Source: PWND01 sp964601515 (GTDB lineage Bacteria; Bacteroidota; Bacteroidia; Bacteroidales; UBA7960). From it: a DNA stretch of 55,347 nt. A model generated the notes under the pieces. That model was not told the DNA's origin, did no database searches, and saw nothing but the letters and a program-made list of their open reading frames with translations. Positions 32,692-43,900 of this stretch are shown here, piece by piece (position 1 is the first letter of the stretch; the number at the start of each line of letters is the position of its first letter). Location of the stretch: NCBI GenBank assembly GCA_964601515.1, contig CAZRNU010000005.1, forward strand, positions 1-55,347, in the 5' to 3' direction. A program made the position numbers and the translations under genes.

Positions 32692-33438
32692 CTACATATC
32701 TGCAATCATTTCATCTGTTAGTTCAAGATTATGAAAAACATTTTGAACGTCTTCGTCTTCTTCAAATGTTTCGATAAGCTTTAAAACGCTAGCTGCAGAA
32801 TCTTTGTCAAGTTTTATTGTTGTTTTTGGCAATCTTTGAAGTTCAGCATTCTCTACTTCAACATTCATGTCCTCGAGCTTTTTGATCATTTGCCCGAAAT
32901 CCTCCATAGCTGTGTAGATAGTATAAAATTGTTCTTCTGATTCAACTTCTTCGGCTCCTGCATCAATAACTTCCATCATAAAATCATCTTCAGAAATTTT
33001 CACGGCAGATTTGCTCACTGAAAACACCCCTTTGCGATCAAAAATAAAGCTAAGAGCTCCGTTTGTATCTAGCTTCCCACTATTTTTATTAAAATAAGAA
33101 CGAATATTTGCAACAGTTCTTTGCAGGTTATCTGTCATGCATTCAACAAAAACAGCAACTCCATAATTAGCATAACCTTCATAAGACACTTCAATAAAGT
33201 TTGACGCATCTTTATCCCCTGCTTTGGAAATTGCTCTATGAACGTTGTCTTTGGGCATATTCACACCCTTAGCGTTGGCAATTGCGAGCCTAAGTCGAGG
33301 ATTTCCTTCCGGATCGCTACCACTTTCTCTAACCGCAACTGTTATCTCTTTAATAATTTTAGAAAAAATCTTAGAGCGTTTTGCATCTAATGCGCCTTTT
33401 TTTCTTTTAATTGTTGACCACTTGCTATGACCTGACAT
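32692..33438 (-). CDS. yebC: YebC/PmpR-family protein
   Basis: The 248-aa cytoplasmic protein starts MSGHSKWSTIKRKKGALDAKR, the invariant YebC N-terminus, and has three YebC domains, with GYANYGVAVFVECMTDNLQRTVANIRS in the second. YebC proteins act as transcriptional regulators or as translation factors that help ribosomes through proline-rich stretches. It has its own promoter box and no partner genes. The N-terminus decides the start with confidence. Confidence 0.95.
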   Translation of the reverse strand: MSGHSKWSTIKRKKGALDAKRSKIFSKIIKEITVAVRESGSDPEGNPRLRLAIANAKGVNMPKDNVHRAISKAGDKDASNFIEVSYEGYANYGVAVFVECMTDNLQRTVANIRSYFNKNSGKLDTNGALSFIFDRKGVFSVSKSAVKISEDDFMMEVIDAGAEEVESEEQFYTIYTAMEDFGQMIKKLEDMNVEVENAELQRLPKTTIKLDKDSAASVLKLIETFEEDEDVQNVFHNLELTDEMIADM

Positions 33439-33466
33439 AAAAAATTACTTTTGAAATTTTGAATGA

Positions 33467-33474
33467 CAAAATTA
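33467..33474 (-). promoter_or_regulatory. Promoter -7 box for yebC
   Basis: On the minus strand this reads TAATTTTG, an exact match, 28 bases before the yebC ATG. Confidence 0.6.
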
Positions 33475-33514
33475 GCAAAAAGCAAAATATTTATTCAAAA
33501 AATACCTATTCTAA

Positions 33515-33547
33515 AGAAAAAAAAGCTGCCTCTTTTGAAGGCAGCTT
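33515..33547 (-). terminator. Terminator after the GIN-barrel gene
   Basis: AAGCTGCCT (33523-33531) pairs with AGGCAGCTT (33539-33547) around a 7-base loop. On the minus strand a T-run follows. Confidence 0.88.
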
Positions 33548-33588
33548 AAACAACATCAACAATATTTAATCGGGTAATATAATAAACC

Positions 33589-35034
33589 TTAATTGGTAAG
33601 GCTAATTCCAACAGAGAATGGATAAATTTCAGGTCCTTTATCTTTTTTAAAGAATGAATTTAACGCATAGCTAGCAAACAGATGTACTCCACCATAACCA
33701 ATTCTAGCAACAGCCTCATATCTAAATGGTGCAACATGGAAGTTTTCATTTACTTTTCTTTTCATAGTTTTTCCATCAATATCATAAGTCTGTCTTGTGT
33801 ATGAATCCAGTAATACTCCAAAGTTACCGCCAACAGCTAAATTAAATTGGTTATACTTTTTTGGGCCTTGTGTTTGAAACTCAAGCAACAGTGGGATATT
33901 AAGATGAGCTAAAACCAATTTATTTTTTTTCATTCTTAGATCCGGTTCATTTATGTAGTCAATTCCATTGGGGTTATAAACAAGAGTAACAGTGTTGTCA
34001 GCCAATCGATAGTTATTAAATCCGAACCCAATACCTGTAACAATACCAACATTGTTACTTATAATAGGAAAACTCTTTTGGAATAAATTGAAGTTTATAA
34101 CCCATGATTTATTATGTTCAAGTGAAAGAAACTCAGCTTCTGGTCGCATCCCAAGCGATTGAATCGGACTAACATATGCGTTCATTCCAAAATCAATACC
34201 ACTCCAAGTTTTCCTAAATTTATTTTTCTTAGTTTTTTTAGATTTTTTTCCATCTTCATCCATAATCCAAACTTCCTGTCCTGCTACTTTAATTCTCATA
34301 GTATCTTTAGAGTCTTGATAAGAAACATCGCCATTACTTCTTGAACCAACTTTGGATAATCCACTGGCAGCAATACTTTTTGATTCAGGCTCAGACACGT
34401 AAGTAAGCTTGCTTGTTCCGCTAAGATCTGCATTAAGGCTAGATTTAGCATCTACCTCTATATTAGATGCTCCGCTTGCATTAATAACAACAACATCACT
34501 TGCCAAAGCATCTGCTTTCATTAGTGAGGCGCCACTTATTTCAATTTTATGAACAGTTGCCGTTCCTTCGTAATAGACATTTGATGCACCTGATATTTCA
34601 GATGACAAATTTGCAGTGTTCACACTTAGCTTGATTTTAGTTGCTCCTGAAGCTTCAACTACTATCTTTTCATGCTCGATAGTGTTTGTACTTTGAAGAT
34701 TTACTGCTCCGGATGCTTCAATTGAGCTGAAATATGGTGCAGAAATTTTCGCATTTATTTTTCCACCTCTGGGGAGTGATCCATCATACGACAGCTCTAA
34801 TACTCCTTTTTTAACTATTACTTCAATCTTTTCAGGGTCTACATTTTGAGTTTCAAACTCAACAAGGCAAACCGGTGCCTGAGTAAGAAAAACATTAAAT
34901 ATACCACTTACTTCAATTGCATTAAATTCAGGGGTTTCTTTAACTGTAACATCTTGTGCTACAACACTCGTCATAAATAATAATCCTGCAAAAACTGAGG
35001 ATATAATGCTTTTTTGAAAAATTGCTCGTTTCAT
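33589..35034 (-). CDS. Head-GIN (DUF2807) domain fused to an outer-membrane beta-barrel
   Basis: Starting at ATG 35034 the protein (481 aa) has a signal peptide (MKRAIFQKSIISSVFAGLLF, cut near VVAQ). Residues about 30-235 are a right-handed beta-helix-like GIN domain with repeated 'V.ASGA..' turns (SSIEASGAVNLQ, VVEASGATKIKL, SSEISGASNVYY, INASGASNIEVD). A basic linker (KKSKKTKKNKFRK) follows. The last 190 residues are alternating strands of an outer-membrane barrel ending in GISLTN. The ring-like GIN domain would sit in the periplasm or outside, anchored by its own barrel. The role is unknown; adhesion or a structural role is the family's usual guess. It lies 80 bp downstream of a second GIN gene on the same strand. 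Confidence 0.8.
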   Translation of the reverse strand: MKRAIFQKSIISSVFAGLLFMTSVVAQDVTVKETPEFNAIEVSGIFNVFLTQAPVCLVEFETQNVDPEKIEVIVKKGVLELSYDGSLPRGGKINAKISAPYFSSIEASGAVNLQSTNTIEHEKIVVEASGATKIKLSVNTANLSSEISGASNVYYEGTATVHKIEISGASLMKADALASDVVVINASGASNIEVDAKSSLNADLSGTSKLTYVSEPESKSIAASGLSKVGSRSNGDVSYQDSKDTMRIKVAGQEVWIMDEDGKKSKKTKKNKFRKTWSGIDFGMNAYVSPIQSLGMRPEAEFLSLEHNKSWVINFNLFQKSFPIISNNVGIVTGIGFGFNNYRLADNTVTLVYNPNGIDYINEPDLRMKKNKLVLAHLNIPLLLEFQTQGPKKYNQFNLAVGGNFGVLLDSYTRQTYDIDGKTMKRKVNENFHVAPFRYEAVARIGYGGVHLFASYALNSFFKKDKGPEIYPFSVGISLTN

Positions 35035-35114
35035 AGTTTTAAATTTTATTAGTTTAACAATCATGGTTGCAAAGAGAGATTTATTTTTAGTTTTCATTGA
35101 ATTTTTTACTTTAA

Positions 35115-35858
35115 TTATATTTTGCTTACTGAACCCAATCCACTTTTTTCAATATTCTTTTTATCAGGATCTCCGGCATAAAACACATTTCCAATACCGG
35201 ATATTTTTGCATCAAGATATTCATCAGCATGAATATATGCAGAACCTGCTCCACTAAGCCTAATACTTGTCGAGTTAGTAATAAGATTATCAGCTTTGAT
35301 TTTTCCTGCACCGCTCAATATAATATTATGATTATTTGCAATTCCTGAAAAATGAATATTACTAGCTCCTGAAGCATTAGTAGTAAGTTCATTTATTCTT
35401 AAATCCAGATTTATTTCTGTAGCTCCACTTAAATCAATTTGTAATTTTTGTGATTCTATAAATGATGTGGCTGATATTGTGGATGCTCCGCCGGAACATA
35501 TTTCATATACTTCCTTAAAATGAATATATAAGTTCATTTTTGTAGGATTAATGAACTTTTCTTTAGCTGTTTTTATAATTAACTTATTATCATTAACATC
35601 AACACTAATAAGTTCATGCAGATTCCCATCAGTTTCTAGAACAACTAGTTCCTTTTCGCCCGGAGTAAGAATTACATTAAACATACCTCTGATGTCAATT
35701 GAGTTAAAATCGGACACATCATAATTTACCGTTAATACATTTCCATCTCCTTTTACAGCATTTCTTGAGCATGCCAAATTGCATCCTTGAAAAACAAGGA
35801 GAGATGCAATTATCAATACTGAAAAGCTTATCAGTTTTATTTTTGCGTTAGTTTTCAT
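35115..35858 (-). CDS. Head-GIN (DUF2807) lipoprotein
   Basis: From ATG 35858 the protein (247 aa) starts with a lipoprotein signal whose lipobox is FQGC, followed by NLACSRN. The rest is one GIN domain: FNSIDIRGMFNVILTPGEKE, SGGASTISATSF, DLSGATEINLDL, TNASGASNIHF, LSGAGKIKADNL, RLSGAGSAYIHA and KISGIGNVFYAG, i.e. regularly spaced SGAG/SGAS turns about 19-20 residues apart. It is probably lipid-anchored in the envelope. It shares its domain with the next gene downstream (33589-35034), so the two probably form a pair in one transcript. A near-consensus -7 box (TAACTTTT) lies upstream near 35931. Confidence 0.82.
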   Translation of the reverse strand: MKTNAKIKLISFSVLIIASLLVFQGCNLACSRNAVKGDGNVLTVNYDVSDFNSIDIRGMFNVILTPGEKELVVLETDGNLHELISVDVNDNKLIIKTAKEKFINPTKMNLYIHFKEVYEICSGGASTISATSFIESQKLQIDLSGATEINLDLRINELTTNASGASNIHFSGIANNHNIILSGAGKIKADNLITNSTSIRLSGAGSAYIHADEYLDAKISGIGNVFYAGDPDKKNIEKSGLGSVSKI

Positions 35859-35976
35859 AGTTTCTTTAGTTTTAATTGAATTCATTTTTGTCATTTTTTG
35901 TGTATAAGACGATTTAATGAAGCAAAAGTTACAGGTGATTTTAAAAAAAGTAATATTTTTTTAATTGTCATAAAAA

Positions 35977-36017
35977 AAAAGAGCCGTCTATCTAAAACCC
36001 AGACAGACGGCTCTTTT
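35977..36017 (-). terminator. Terminator after pheS
   Basis: AAAAGAGCCGTCT (35977-35989) pairs with AGACGGCTCTTTT (36005-36017) around a 15-base loop. On the minus strand a run of nine T follows. Confidence 0.9.
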
Positions 36018-36033
36018 TAAAACAGATCTTTTT

Positions 36034-37059
36034 TTATATCACTGAAGTGAATTGTTTAATAAACCTAGCATCATTTTCAAAAAACATTCTTAAGTCATTA
36101 ATCTGGAAAAGATTCATAGTCATTCTTTCTATTCCCATTCCAAATGCATATCCTGAATAAATTTCGGGGTCAATACCGCAGCTTTTTAACACATTTGGAT
36201 CTACCATGCCGCAGCCCATAATTTCGATCCAGCCGCTATATTTGCATATATTACAACCTGAGCCGCCGCAAATATTACAAGACACATCCATTTCGGCAGA
36301 TGGCTCTGTAAATGGAAAAAATGAGGGTCTAAGTCGTATTTGGGTTTTATCACCAAACATTTCTCTGGCGAAATAAAGTAGAGTTTGCTTCATATCAGCG
36401 AAAGAAACATTCTTATCTATATACAAACCTTCAACCTGATGGAAGATACAATGTGCTCTTGCTGAGATAGCTTCATTTCTAAAAACCCTACCGGGAGAAA
36501 TGGTTCTAATCGGAGGCTTTGATTTTTCCATAACCCTCACTTGCACAGAAGATGTGTGAGTTCGAAGCGCAATATCAGGTGATTTTTCTATAAAGAAAGT
36601 ATCTTGCATATCTCGTGCAGGGTGATCTTCAGGAAAGTTGAGAGCGCTGAAATTGTGCCAATCATCTTCAATTTCGGGGCCTTCAGAAACAACAAACCCA
36701 ATTTTATCAAATATTCTAATAATCCTATTTCTAACTATAGATATAGGATGCCTACTTCCAATAATAGAAAAGTCGACAGGTCTGGTTGGGTCAAAATCGT
36801 CAAACACTTTTGAAGAAACACTATTAGAAAGCTTTTCGACCAACTCATTAAGTTTGTCTGATGCTTTAATTTTAAGTTCATTAAGTTTTGCTCCAACCTC
36901 TCTTTTTTTATCAGCTTCTACTGACTTAAAATCCTGAAATAATTCAGTGATAAGTCCTTTCTTTGCGAGCATTTTAATTCGGAACTGTTCAACTTCTTCA
37001 ATTTTAGAAGCTTGAAAACTTTCGATTTCTTTTAGGAGATTATTTATTTTCTCTATCAT
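36034..37059 (-). CDS. pheS: Phenylalanyl-tRNA synthetase alpha chain
   Basis: PheS is the catalytic subunit of the alpha2-beta2 PheRS that charges tRNA-Phe. The 341-aa protein has the N-terminal coiled-coil arm (residues about 1-85), then class II motif 2 (ISPGRVFRNEAISARAHCIFHQVEG) and motif 3 (GYAFGMGIERMTM). A cysteine cluster (SCNICGGSGCNICKYSGW, about 283-300) is common in the bacterial protein. pheT is not adjacent, as is often the case in Bacteroidota. It follows the cyclophilin gene by 5 bp and is co-transcribed with it. The cognate tRNA-Phe lies 17 kb away at 54105. Confidence 0.96.
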   Translation of the reverse strand: MIEKINNLLKEIESFQASKIEEVEQFRIKMLAKKGLITELFQDFKSVEADKKREVGAKLNELKIKASDKLNELVEKLSNSVSSKVFDDFDPTRPVDFSIIGSRHPISIVRNRIIRIFDKIGFVVSEGPEIEDDWHNFSALNFPEDHPARDMQDTFFIEKSPDIALRTHTSSVQVRVMEKSKPPIRTISPGRVFRNEAISARAHCIFHQVEGLYIDKNVSFADMKQTLLYFAREMFGDKTQIRLRPSFFPFTEPSAEMDVSCNICGGSGCNICKYSGWIEIMGCGMVDPNVLKSCGIDPEIYSGYAFGMGIERMTMNLFQINDLRMFFENDARFIKQFTSVI

Positions 37060-37064
37060 ACTTA

Positions 37065-37769
37065 CTAATCTAAAACTTTCATTTTAACAGAAATATCCTC
37101 AAGCGGGCGATTCGTTTGATCGGTTTTAACAGCTGCAATACTATCAACAACTTCCAAACCTTCTACAACAATTCCAAAAACAGTATATTCACCATCAAGA
37201 TGAGGAGTTCCTCCTATAGTTGAATAAACTTGTCTCTTTTCGTTTGAAAATGGTTTACCACTTCTTTGCTCAAACATATCAAGTTCTTGATGAGCAAATG
37301 GTCTGCCTTGAACGATATAGAACTGCGATCCTGAAGATTTTTTCATAGGATTCACATGGTCACCTTGACGAGCAGCTGCGAGAGCGCCTTTTACATGAAA
37401 GAAATCAGCAACAAATTCAGCATCTATTGTGTATTCAGGTCCACCCATACCAAGTTGTTGACCGGGCTGAGCATTCTTTGAGTCGGGGTCGCCACCCTGT
37501 ATCATAAATTGATTTATAACTCTATGGAATAATGTTCCATCATAAAACTCTTCATTTACAAGTTTAATAAAATTATCTCTATGTAAAGGAGTTTCATTAT
37601 ACAGCTCAATTATGATTTTGCCATAAGAAGTTTCAATAAGAACTTTCTTTCTGGGTTCAACATTTTTTTCATTTGAGGCAGATTCCTGAGTGTTCCCACC
37701 TGAGCATGATGAGAAAAAAGCTACAAATAGTAAGCTGTTAATCAATTTGAATAAAACATTACTTTTCAT
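37065..37769 (-). CDS. Cyclophilin-type peptidyl-prolyl isomerase lipoprotein
   Basis: From ATG 37769 the protein (234 aa) starts with a lipoprotein signal, MKSNVLFKLINSLLFVAFFS, then SC as the lipobox end. The cyclophilin domain covers about 43-234: YNETPLHRDNFIKL, YDGTLFHRVINQFMIQGGDP, GALAAAR, SGSQFYIVQG, LDGEYTVFGIVVEGLEVVD. It should speed proline isomerisation in periplasmic or outer-membrane protein folding. The reading frame also has ATG 37805, but that would put 12 residues ahead of the signal. An exact promoter box lies at 37842-37849. It is the first gene of a pair with pheS. Confidence 0.92.
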   Translation of the reverse strand: MKSNVLFKLINSLLFVAFFSSCSGGNTQESASNEKNVEPRKKVLIETSYGKIIIELYNETPLHRDNFIKLVNEEFYDGTLFHRVINQFMIQGGDPDSKNAQPGQQLGMGGPEYTIDAEFVADFFHVKGALAAARQGDHVNPMKKSSGSQFYIVQGRPFAHQELDMFEQRSGKPFSNEKRQVYSTIGGTPHLDGEYTVFGIVVEGLEVVDSIAAVKTDQTNRPLEDISVKMKVLD

Positions 37770-37841
37770 AATACCTGAATATTTAGAAGATTTGACAAAT
37801 AACATAGTTAAGAATTTGAGTTAACGATTAATTAAGAGCGC

Positions 37842-37849
37842 CAAAGTTA
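37842..37849 (-). promoter_or_regulatory. Promoter -7 box for cyclophilin-pheS
   Basis: On the minus strand this reads TAACTTTG, an exact TAnnTTTG match. Confidence 0.6.
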
Positions 37850-37923
37850 AGAATAATGAATATATATGACAAAGAATTAAACTATCAAAAGTTTTAAAAA
37901 CTTATGATTAAGAAAATAAAGAC

Positions 37924-37956
37924 AAAAAAAAAGCCCCATAAAGGGGCTTTTTTTTT
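37924..37956 (-). terminator. Terminator after the giant surface-protein gene
   Basis: AAAAAAAAAGCCCC pairs with GGGGCTTTTTTTTT around loop ATAAA. It lies 13 bases past the stop codon on the minus strand. Confidence 0.9.
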
Positions 37957-37968
37957 AAAGAATTCAGA

Positions 37969-40900
37969 TTAGTTTACCATTAAACGTTTTGTAACAATTC
38001 CATTTTCTGTTACAACTCTAATGAAATAAATACCAGGGTTGAATCCTGAAACATTAAGATTATAAGACATATCTCCAACAGCCTGTTCAAAGATTACATC
38101 TCCAAGCATTCCAACAACTACAATTTCTTTAATTCTTGAGTCAGATTTAATTAAAGCATTGGTTTTTGCAGGATTAGGATAAACTCTAACATCAACAGTA
38201 ATAATATCAGTGATTACATTGCTGTATTCAAATTCAACTTTAACTTCAATATCAGCTGTGATATTATTATATGTATAAGTTGTTCCTGTTTCACCTGATA
38301 CAACACTTCCATTTAGGTACCATGCTTTTACGATGTAATCTGTATCAGGAGTTGCAGTAAATACGATATTCTTACCTTGTTCAACTTCGTCTCCTGAATC
38401 GATTGGAGTACCATCTACTGATGCAGCAATTGAACCATTTTCACCTTCAACACTAAAAGTAACAGTATAAGAATTTACAACCGGAGTTTCTTCAACCACA
38501 AAATTATCTACTATCCAGTACCATTCCCAATTTCCAAGGTCGTTGTATTCAAAGGCTATTTGGAATTGAGTTGCATCACCAATTAGTTCACCAATTGCAA
38601 TAACGGCGCTAGCATAGTTAGGTGCATTGAATGTACCTGAACCTGTTGTTTCTTCGTATTCAACAATTGTGTTCCAAGTTTCTCCATCGGTAGTATATTT
38701 TACTATTCCTAAAGATCCGTCGTAAATACGGAAGTAATGGTCAAAGCTAAATCTTGGATTATTCAAAGATGAAACATCGAATATTGGTGTATACAAAGTA
38801 GTATGAACATAAGCGCCATTTCCTGCTGCATCACTATCGGCGAAAGCAAATATTCCGTTAAATTCCCAAACGAAACTCTTTGTGGCATTATCCTCAACAG
38901 TCCATCCATAAGGAGCTTGTTCATCTTCAAAAGGTTGTATATAAGGGAATGTTGAAATAATAACAATTTCTTGTTCTTCTTCAACAATTACATTAACTGC
39001 CGCAGTAATACCTGCAGTATTTGCAACACCTTCAATAAGAATTAAAGTTCCAACTATTGGATAAGTACCTGCAACATTTCCGTTATAGGCAGGTGAGCCA
39101 GAACTCCACGCAACTGCAAGATCAATAACAGAGTCATCGTCTAATGTAACTTCTACAGTTGGCGGCAAATTAAGGTCTCCGAAAGCTGTTCCATAATCTA
39201 CGGTAATGTCAGCAATGCTTGCGACAGATACGACTTCCAGGTCAACAACTTCTTCTTCAACTATAACATTAACAGAGGCAGTATATCCGGCAGTATTAGC
39301 GACACCATCAATAAGTTGAAGTGTTCCAATTAAAGGATAAGTTCCGGCTACATTTCCATTATAAGCAGGAGTGCCGGGATTCCATTCTAAACTAAGTTCA
39401 ACAACAGAGTCATCTTCGAGAGTAACCTCAACGGTTGTCGGCAAGGCTATTTCTCCAAGTTCAGTTCCAAATTCTACTGTAATATCCTCTAATTCTGCAA
39501 CAGCAACAACTTCTTTATTAACAACATAAACTGTAAGCTCTGCTTTTAAGTTAGAAGTATTAGCAACTCCTTCTATAAGAGTTAAAGCACCTTCAAAAAC
39601 ATATTCACCTACTGTTGTCCCGTTATAAATAGGAGTTCCGCCATCCCAATTAATTTCAAGACCGGCAGTAGAATTATCTGATAAAGTTACTTCAACTATT
39701 ACAGGAAGATTAAGATCTTCAAGAGCAGTTCCATAAGGGACGATGACATCAGGAAGTTCTGCAACAGCAACAACTTCTTTAAGTACAACAATTACATTAA
39801 CAGTAGCTACTATATCGTTAGGATTAGTAAATCCGGGGATCAAAGCAAGAGTTCCTGTGAACACATATGTATCAGGCACTTCTGAGTTAAACTCAGGTGT
39901 ACCACTATCCCAATTTACCGATAAAGAAACTTCATAAGAATCTTCCGTTGTAGCAAGAAGATGTGCCGGCAATCCGACATCAGCCAATTCAGTACCATAA
40001 AATACCGTGATATCATCAACCTCTTCAACAGATGCAATAACTTTTTCAGTATCAAATACAATCACATTAATTGTAGCTGTATGACTTGCTGAATTGATAA
40101 TTCCGGTTACAAGCTGAATAGCACCTTCGAAAACATATGTGCCAGTAGCCCCTCCATCATAAGTAGGAGTTCCACCATCCCAAATAACTTCAAGACTTCT
40201 AACAGAAGAGTCATCTAATGTAACCTGAACACTTGTTGGGAAGTTGACATCTTCAATTGCAGTTCCAATAAATACTTGAATTGGAGTAAATGAAGCCACA
40301 GCAACAATTTCTTTCTCAGGATTAACAATTACTGTAATATATGCTTTCGCATCATATGGGTTAATAATACCCTCAATCAAAGTAAGTGTACCTTCGAACT
40401 CATAAGTACCTGCAGCTAAAGCATTGTATTCAGGAGTACCGCCATCCCATGTAACTTCAAGGAAATTCCAAGATGAGTTTTCAAGTAGAACAAAAACAGT
40501 TTCAGGAAGATTGACATCTTCAAGCTGAGTTCCAAAGTCAACCACTATCGGATCAGAAGATCCTACGCCGATGATTGCAAATTCTTCAATATCCATGAAG
40601 ATTTCAACAACTAAATCTTCTTCGACATAAAGAATTGTAGATTGAACAGAAATATACCCTGGAGCAGTAATAATGTACTCATAATCTCCTCTGGCTGAAA
40701 CTTCAAATAAAGGATTATTTTCTTCATCCCAAATATCTCCGGCATTATCATCACCAAACCATGGCATTAATTCAACAATGGCTCCCGAAATAATTTCATC
40801 ATTATTGTTTTTAACAACAAATTCAAGGTTGAATGTTTTAACAACCATATTAGTAACCCCATAAGCAGGTTCACCTTCATTGAAAACCACTCTCCAATCA

Positions 40901-43900
40901 ATAGTTTCTACAATATAATCGTTTTCTTTAGTATTTGACTTTCCAGGCGACTGCGATAAATCAATTATAAAGCTTGCTGTTAAGCCGTCAATATCAACTA
41001 CTTCATACATCTCAGAAGGCATCATAAACCATTGTCCATCAATAAATGCTTCAAGATATTCTACATTTTCAGCATCATTCCAAGTGATTGTAAAATCAAC
41101 AAACTGAGGATTATCCCAGTTGTCATAAACATTTAAGAATGTTGGGTCTATTGTTGCTGAAATGAAGGGCTGCATTACAACTTCAATAACCATATCTTCC
41201 ATAAGATTAATAATTTCGCCAAAAACAGATTTAAATCCGGAAGCTGAAATCAAGTATTCGAAATCAAAAGTAGCTGCTAAATCAAACACAAACTCATCCT
41301 GATTGAATATAAACCAATCCGGTGCTAACTCTATAGATACATTTTCAATTGGTTCTCCTAATTCATCCTTAATATCAAATGCAACTTCAAATGTTTTTGC
41401 AGCAAATAGAAAATCAATATCTGCAGGCTCACCAATTAAAAAATCGATTCTCAAGAAAGCATGTTCAAGAATATAATCCTGTTCTTTACCTGCATAGTTT
41501 TTATTAGGAGCATTTTCCCAATAAATCCATAGAGAAGCTGTTTCTCCGTTATCATTAAGAATTTCCCACAATCCACCTTCATCTTTTGGGCCATACATAC
41601 TGAGCAATGATTCATATTCTTCACCATCATCTGAGAATGAGAAATTAATGACACTTACCGCATCATTGTATGTAATAATAATTTCTGAATCTTCAGTAGG
41701 CCAATTGTAAAAGTAAGTTAGAGATTCAGTATCAATTGTTGCCGATATTTCATCTCCTGTGAGAGCTTCAAGCACAACATCTATAAATTGATCATCTTCC
41801 ACTAATGTTGTTGACCCAATGGAAGCTTGGAATCCTGATGCAGTCACTAAGTATGTATATTCAGCATTTGCAGCAACTTCAGCTATTAAATTTTCATTAT
41901 TGAAAACTTTACCATTTGCATCAATTGGGGCAATTGCAACATTAGCATTTGCTATTGGATTACCTAACTCATCTTCAACATTGAAAGCTATTTCAAATGT
42001 TTTATAGGCAAGCACAATGCCTCCGTATACTTGGTAACCGAGATCAAAATTAATTCTGAATCCTTGCCATTCTTCCCATTGAACTCCATCCTTGTCTTTA
42101 TTTGGACCAAACTTAAATGGAATATCAGAATGGTCAAGATCAATCAATAAGCTGGCTGTGAAACCGTCGATATCAACCAATTCCCAAGCATCTGTTGACA
42201 TCTCAGTCCAATTATCCAATTCCCAATCATATAATTCAAGAGAAAGAATTTCGGACGCTGAATTCCAATACACTGTAATATTAGCCGGATTTTCATAGTC
42301 CCAATTTACATATTTCTCAATAACATCAGGAGTAATAAACGGTGGGATAGGCTCTCCTGTTGGTTCTAAACTAACAGTAACAGTCAAATCTTCTTCAACA
42401 TTGAATATTTGTGAATTTGAACCATAATATCCCGGAGCAAAAACTGAATAATTATAATCTTTTCTTGCTGAGACCTCAAAAACCTGAACGTTTTGGCCAA
42501 ATATTGTTCCTGGTGAACCATCGTAATTTGGAGTTAGTTCTATTGATGCATTTGGAATAACTTGTCCTTCGGTATTCTCAACAATAAAACTAATATTGAA
42601 AGTTTTGTAAAAGAAATTAACTAGGCCATAAGCCGGCAGCCCATCATTAAATATAACTCTCCATGTTCCTGAATCAATTAATTGCTGACTGTCTTTTGAT
42701 GCAAAATTTGATTTGTTATAAATATCAATAATGAGGTTGGCGGTTAGACCGTCAATATCTACTATTTCCCACATTGAACTTGGAAAAGTTTGCCAGCTGC
42801 CAGAATTTTCTTCATCGTATTGAATCTCTATAATTTCGTCTGCATCATTCCATGTTATTACAAAAGATTGGTATTGCTCATTATCCCAGTTATCATAAAC
42901 AATAATATCAGATGGGTCCATTGTAGCCGATACAAATGGCTCTAATACAATATTAACAACCTCATCGGCTACCAAATTAAGTATGCTTCCTGAAGCACGA
43001 GAATAGCCACTAGCAGTAATAAAATAGTCAACATTAGAGGTTGCTGCAATATCAAACGCATAACCATTCTGAGCAAACACTATATCAGATGGGTCAATAT
43101 CAATATTTGCATTAGGTATTACAACTCCTTCATTGTCTCTAATATCAAACTCTACAGTAAATGCTTTTATGGCAATTTTAAAATCAATTAATGCAGGATC
43201 ACCAATCAGAAAGTCAATTTTCAACTGTGATTCATCCAGAAAATAATCAGCTTCTTTATTTCCATTTTTACTTGGAGCATTTTCCCAGTATATCCACAAA
43301 GATGCAGTAACGCCATTATCGTCTGTTATTTCCCATAGACCGCCTTCAGCCTTAGGTCCGTAGAAAGGCAGAAGTGAGTTAAACTGACCGGAATAAGTGT
43401 CGTAATAAGAGAAGTTAATTACACTAACTGCATCATTCCAAGTTATAATAATTTCAGAATCCGGAGTATCCCAGTTAAAATATAATCTTAACTCTTCAGT
43501 ATCAATCGTTGCTGAAACTTCGTCTCCTGTAAGAGCTTCAAGAACAATCTCAATATTCCTATCTTCTTCAACAAAAATAACATTGCCGATAGTCGCTTTA
43601 AAACCTTCAGCAGTAGCAATATAACTATAATCTGCTCTTGCGGCTACTTCTATATTATAATTTTCAATATCGAACACTCTTCCATCAGAATCAACAGGAG
43701 CAACACTAATAATTACATTTTCTATAGGATTACCTAATTCATCTTCAAAAGTAAAACCTAAAGAAAATGTTTTGTATGCTTCAATTATTCCGCCATTTAT
43801 TTCTTCTCCCATATCAAAAACAATTCTAATGTCTGTCCATTCATAATTGTGAACATCATCTTTGTTTGGTTTTGATTTATATGGGACATTGAACTGTTCT

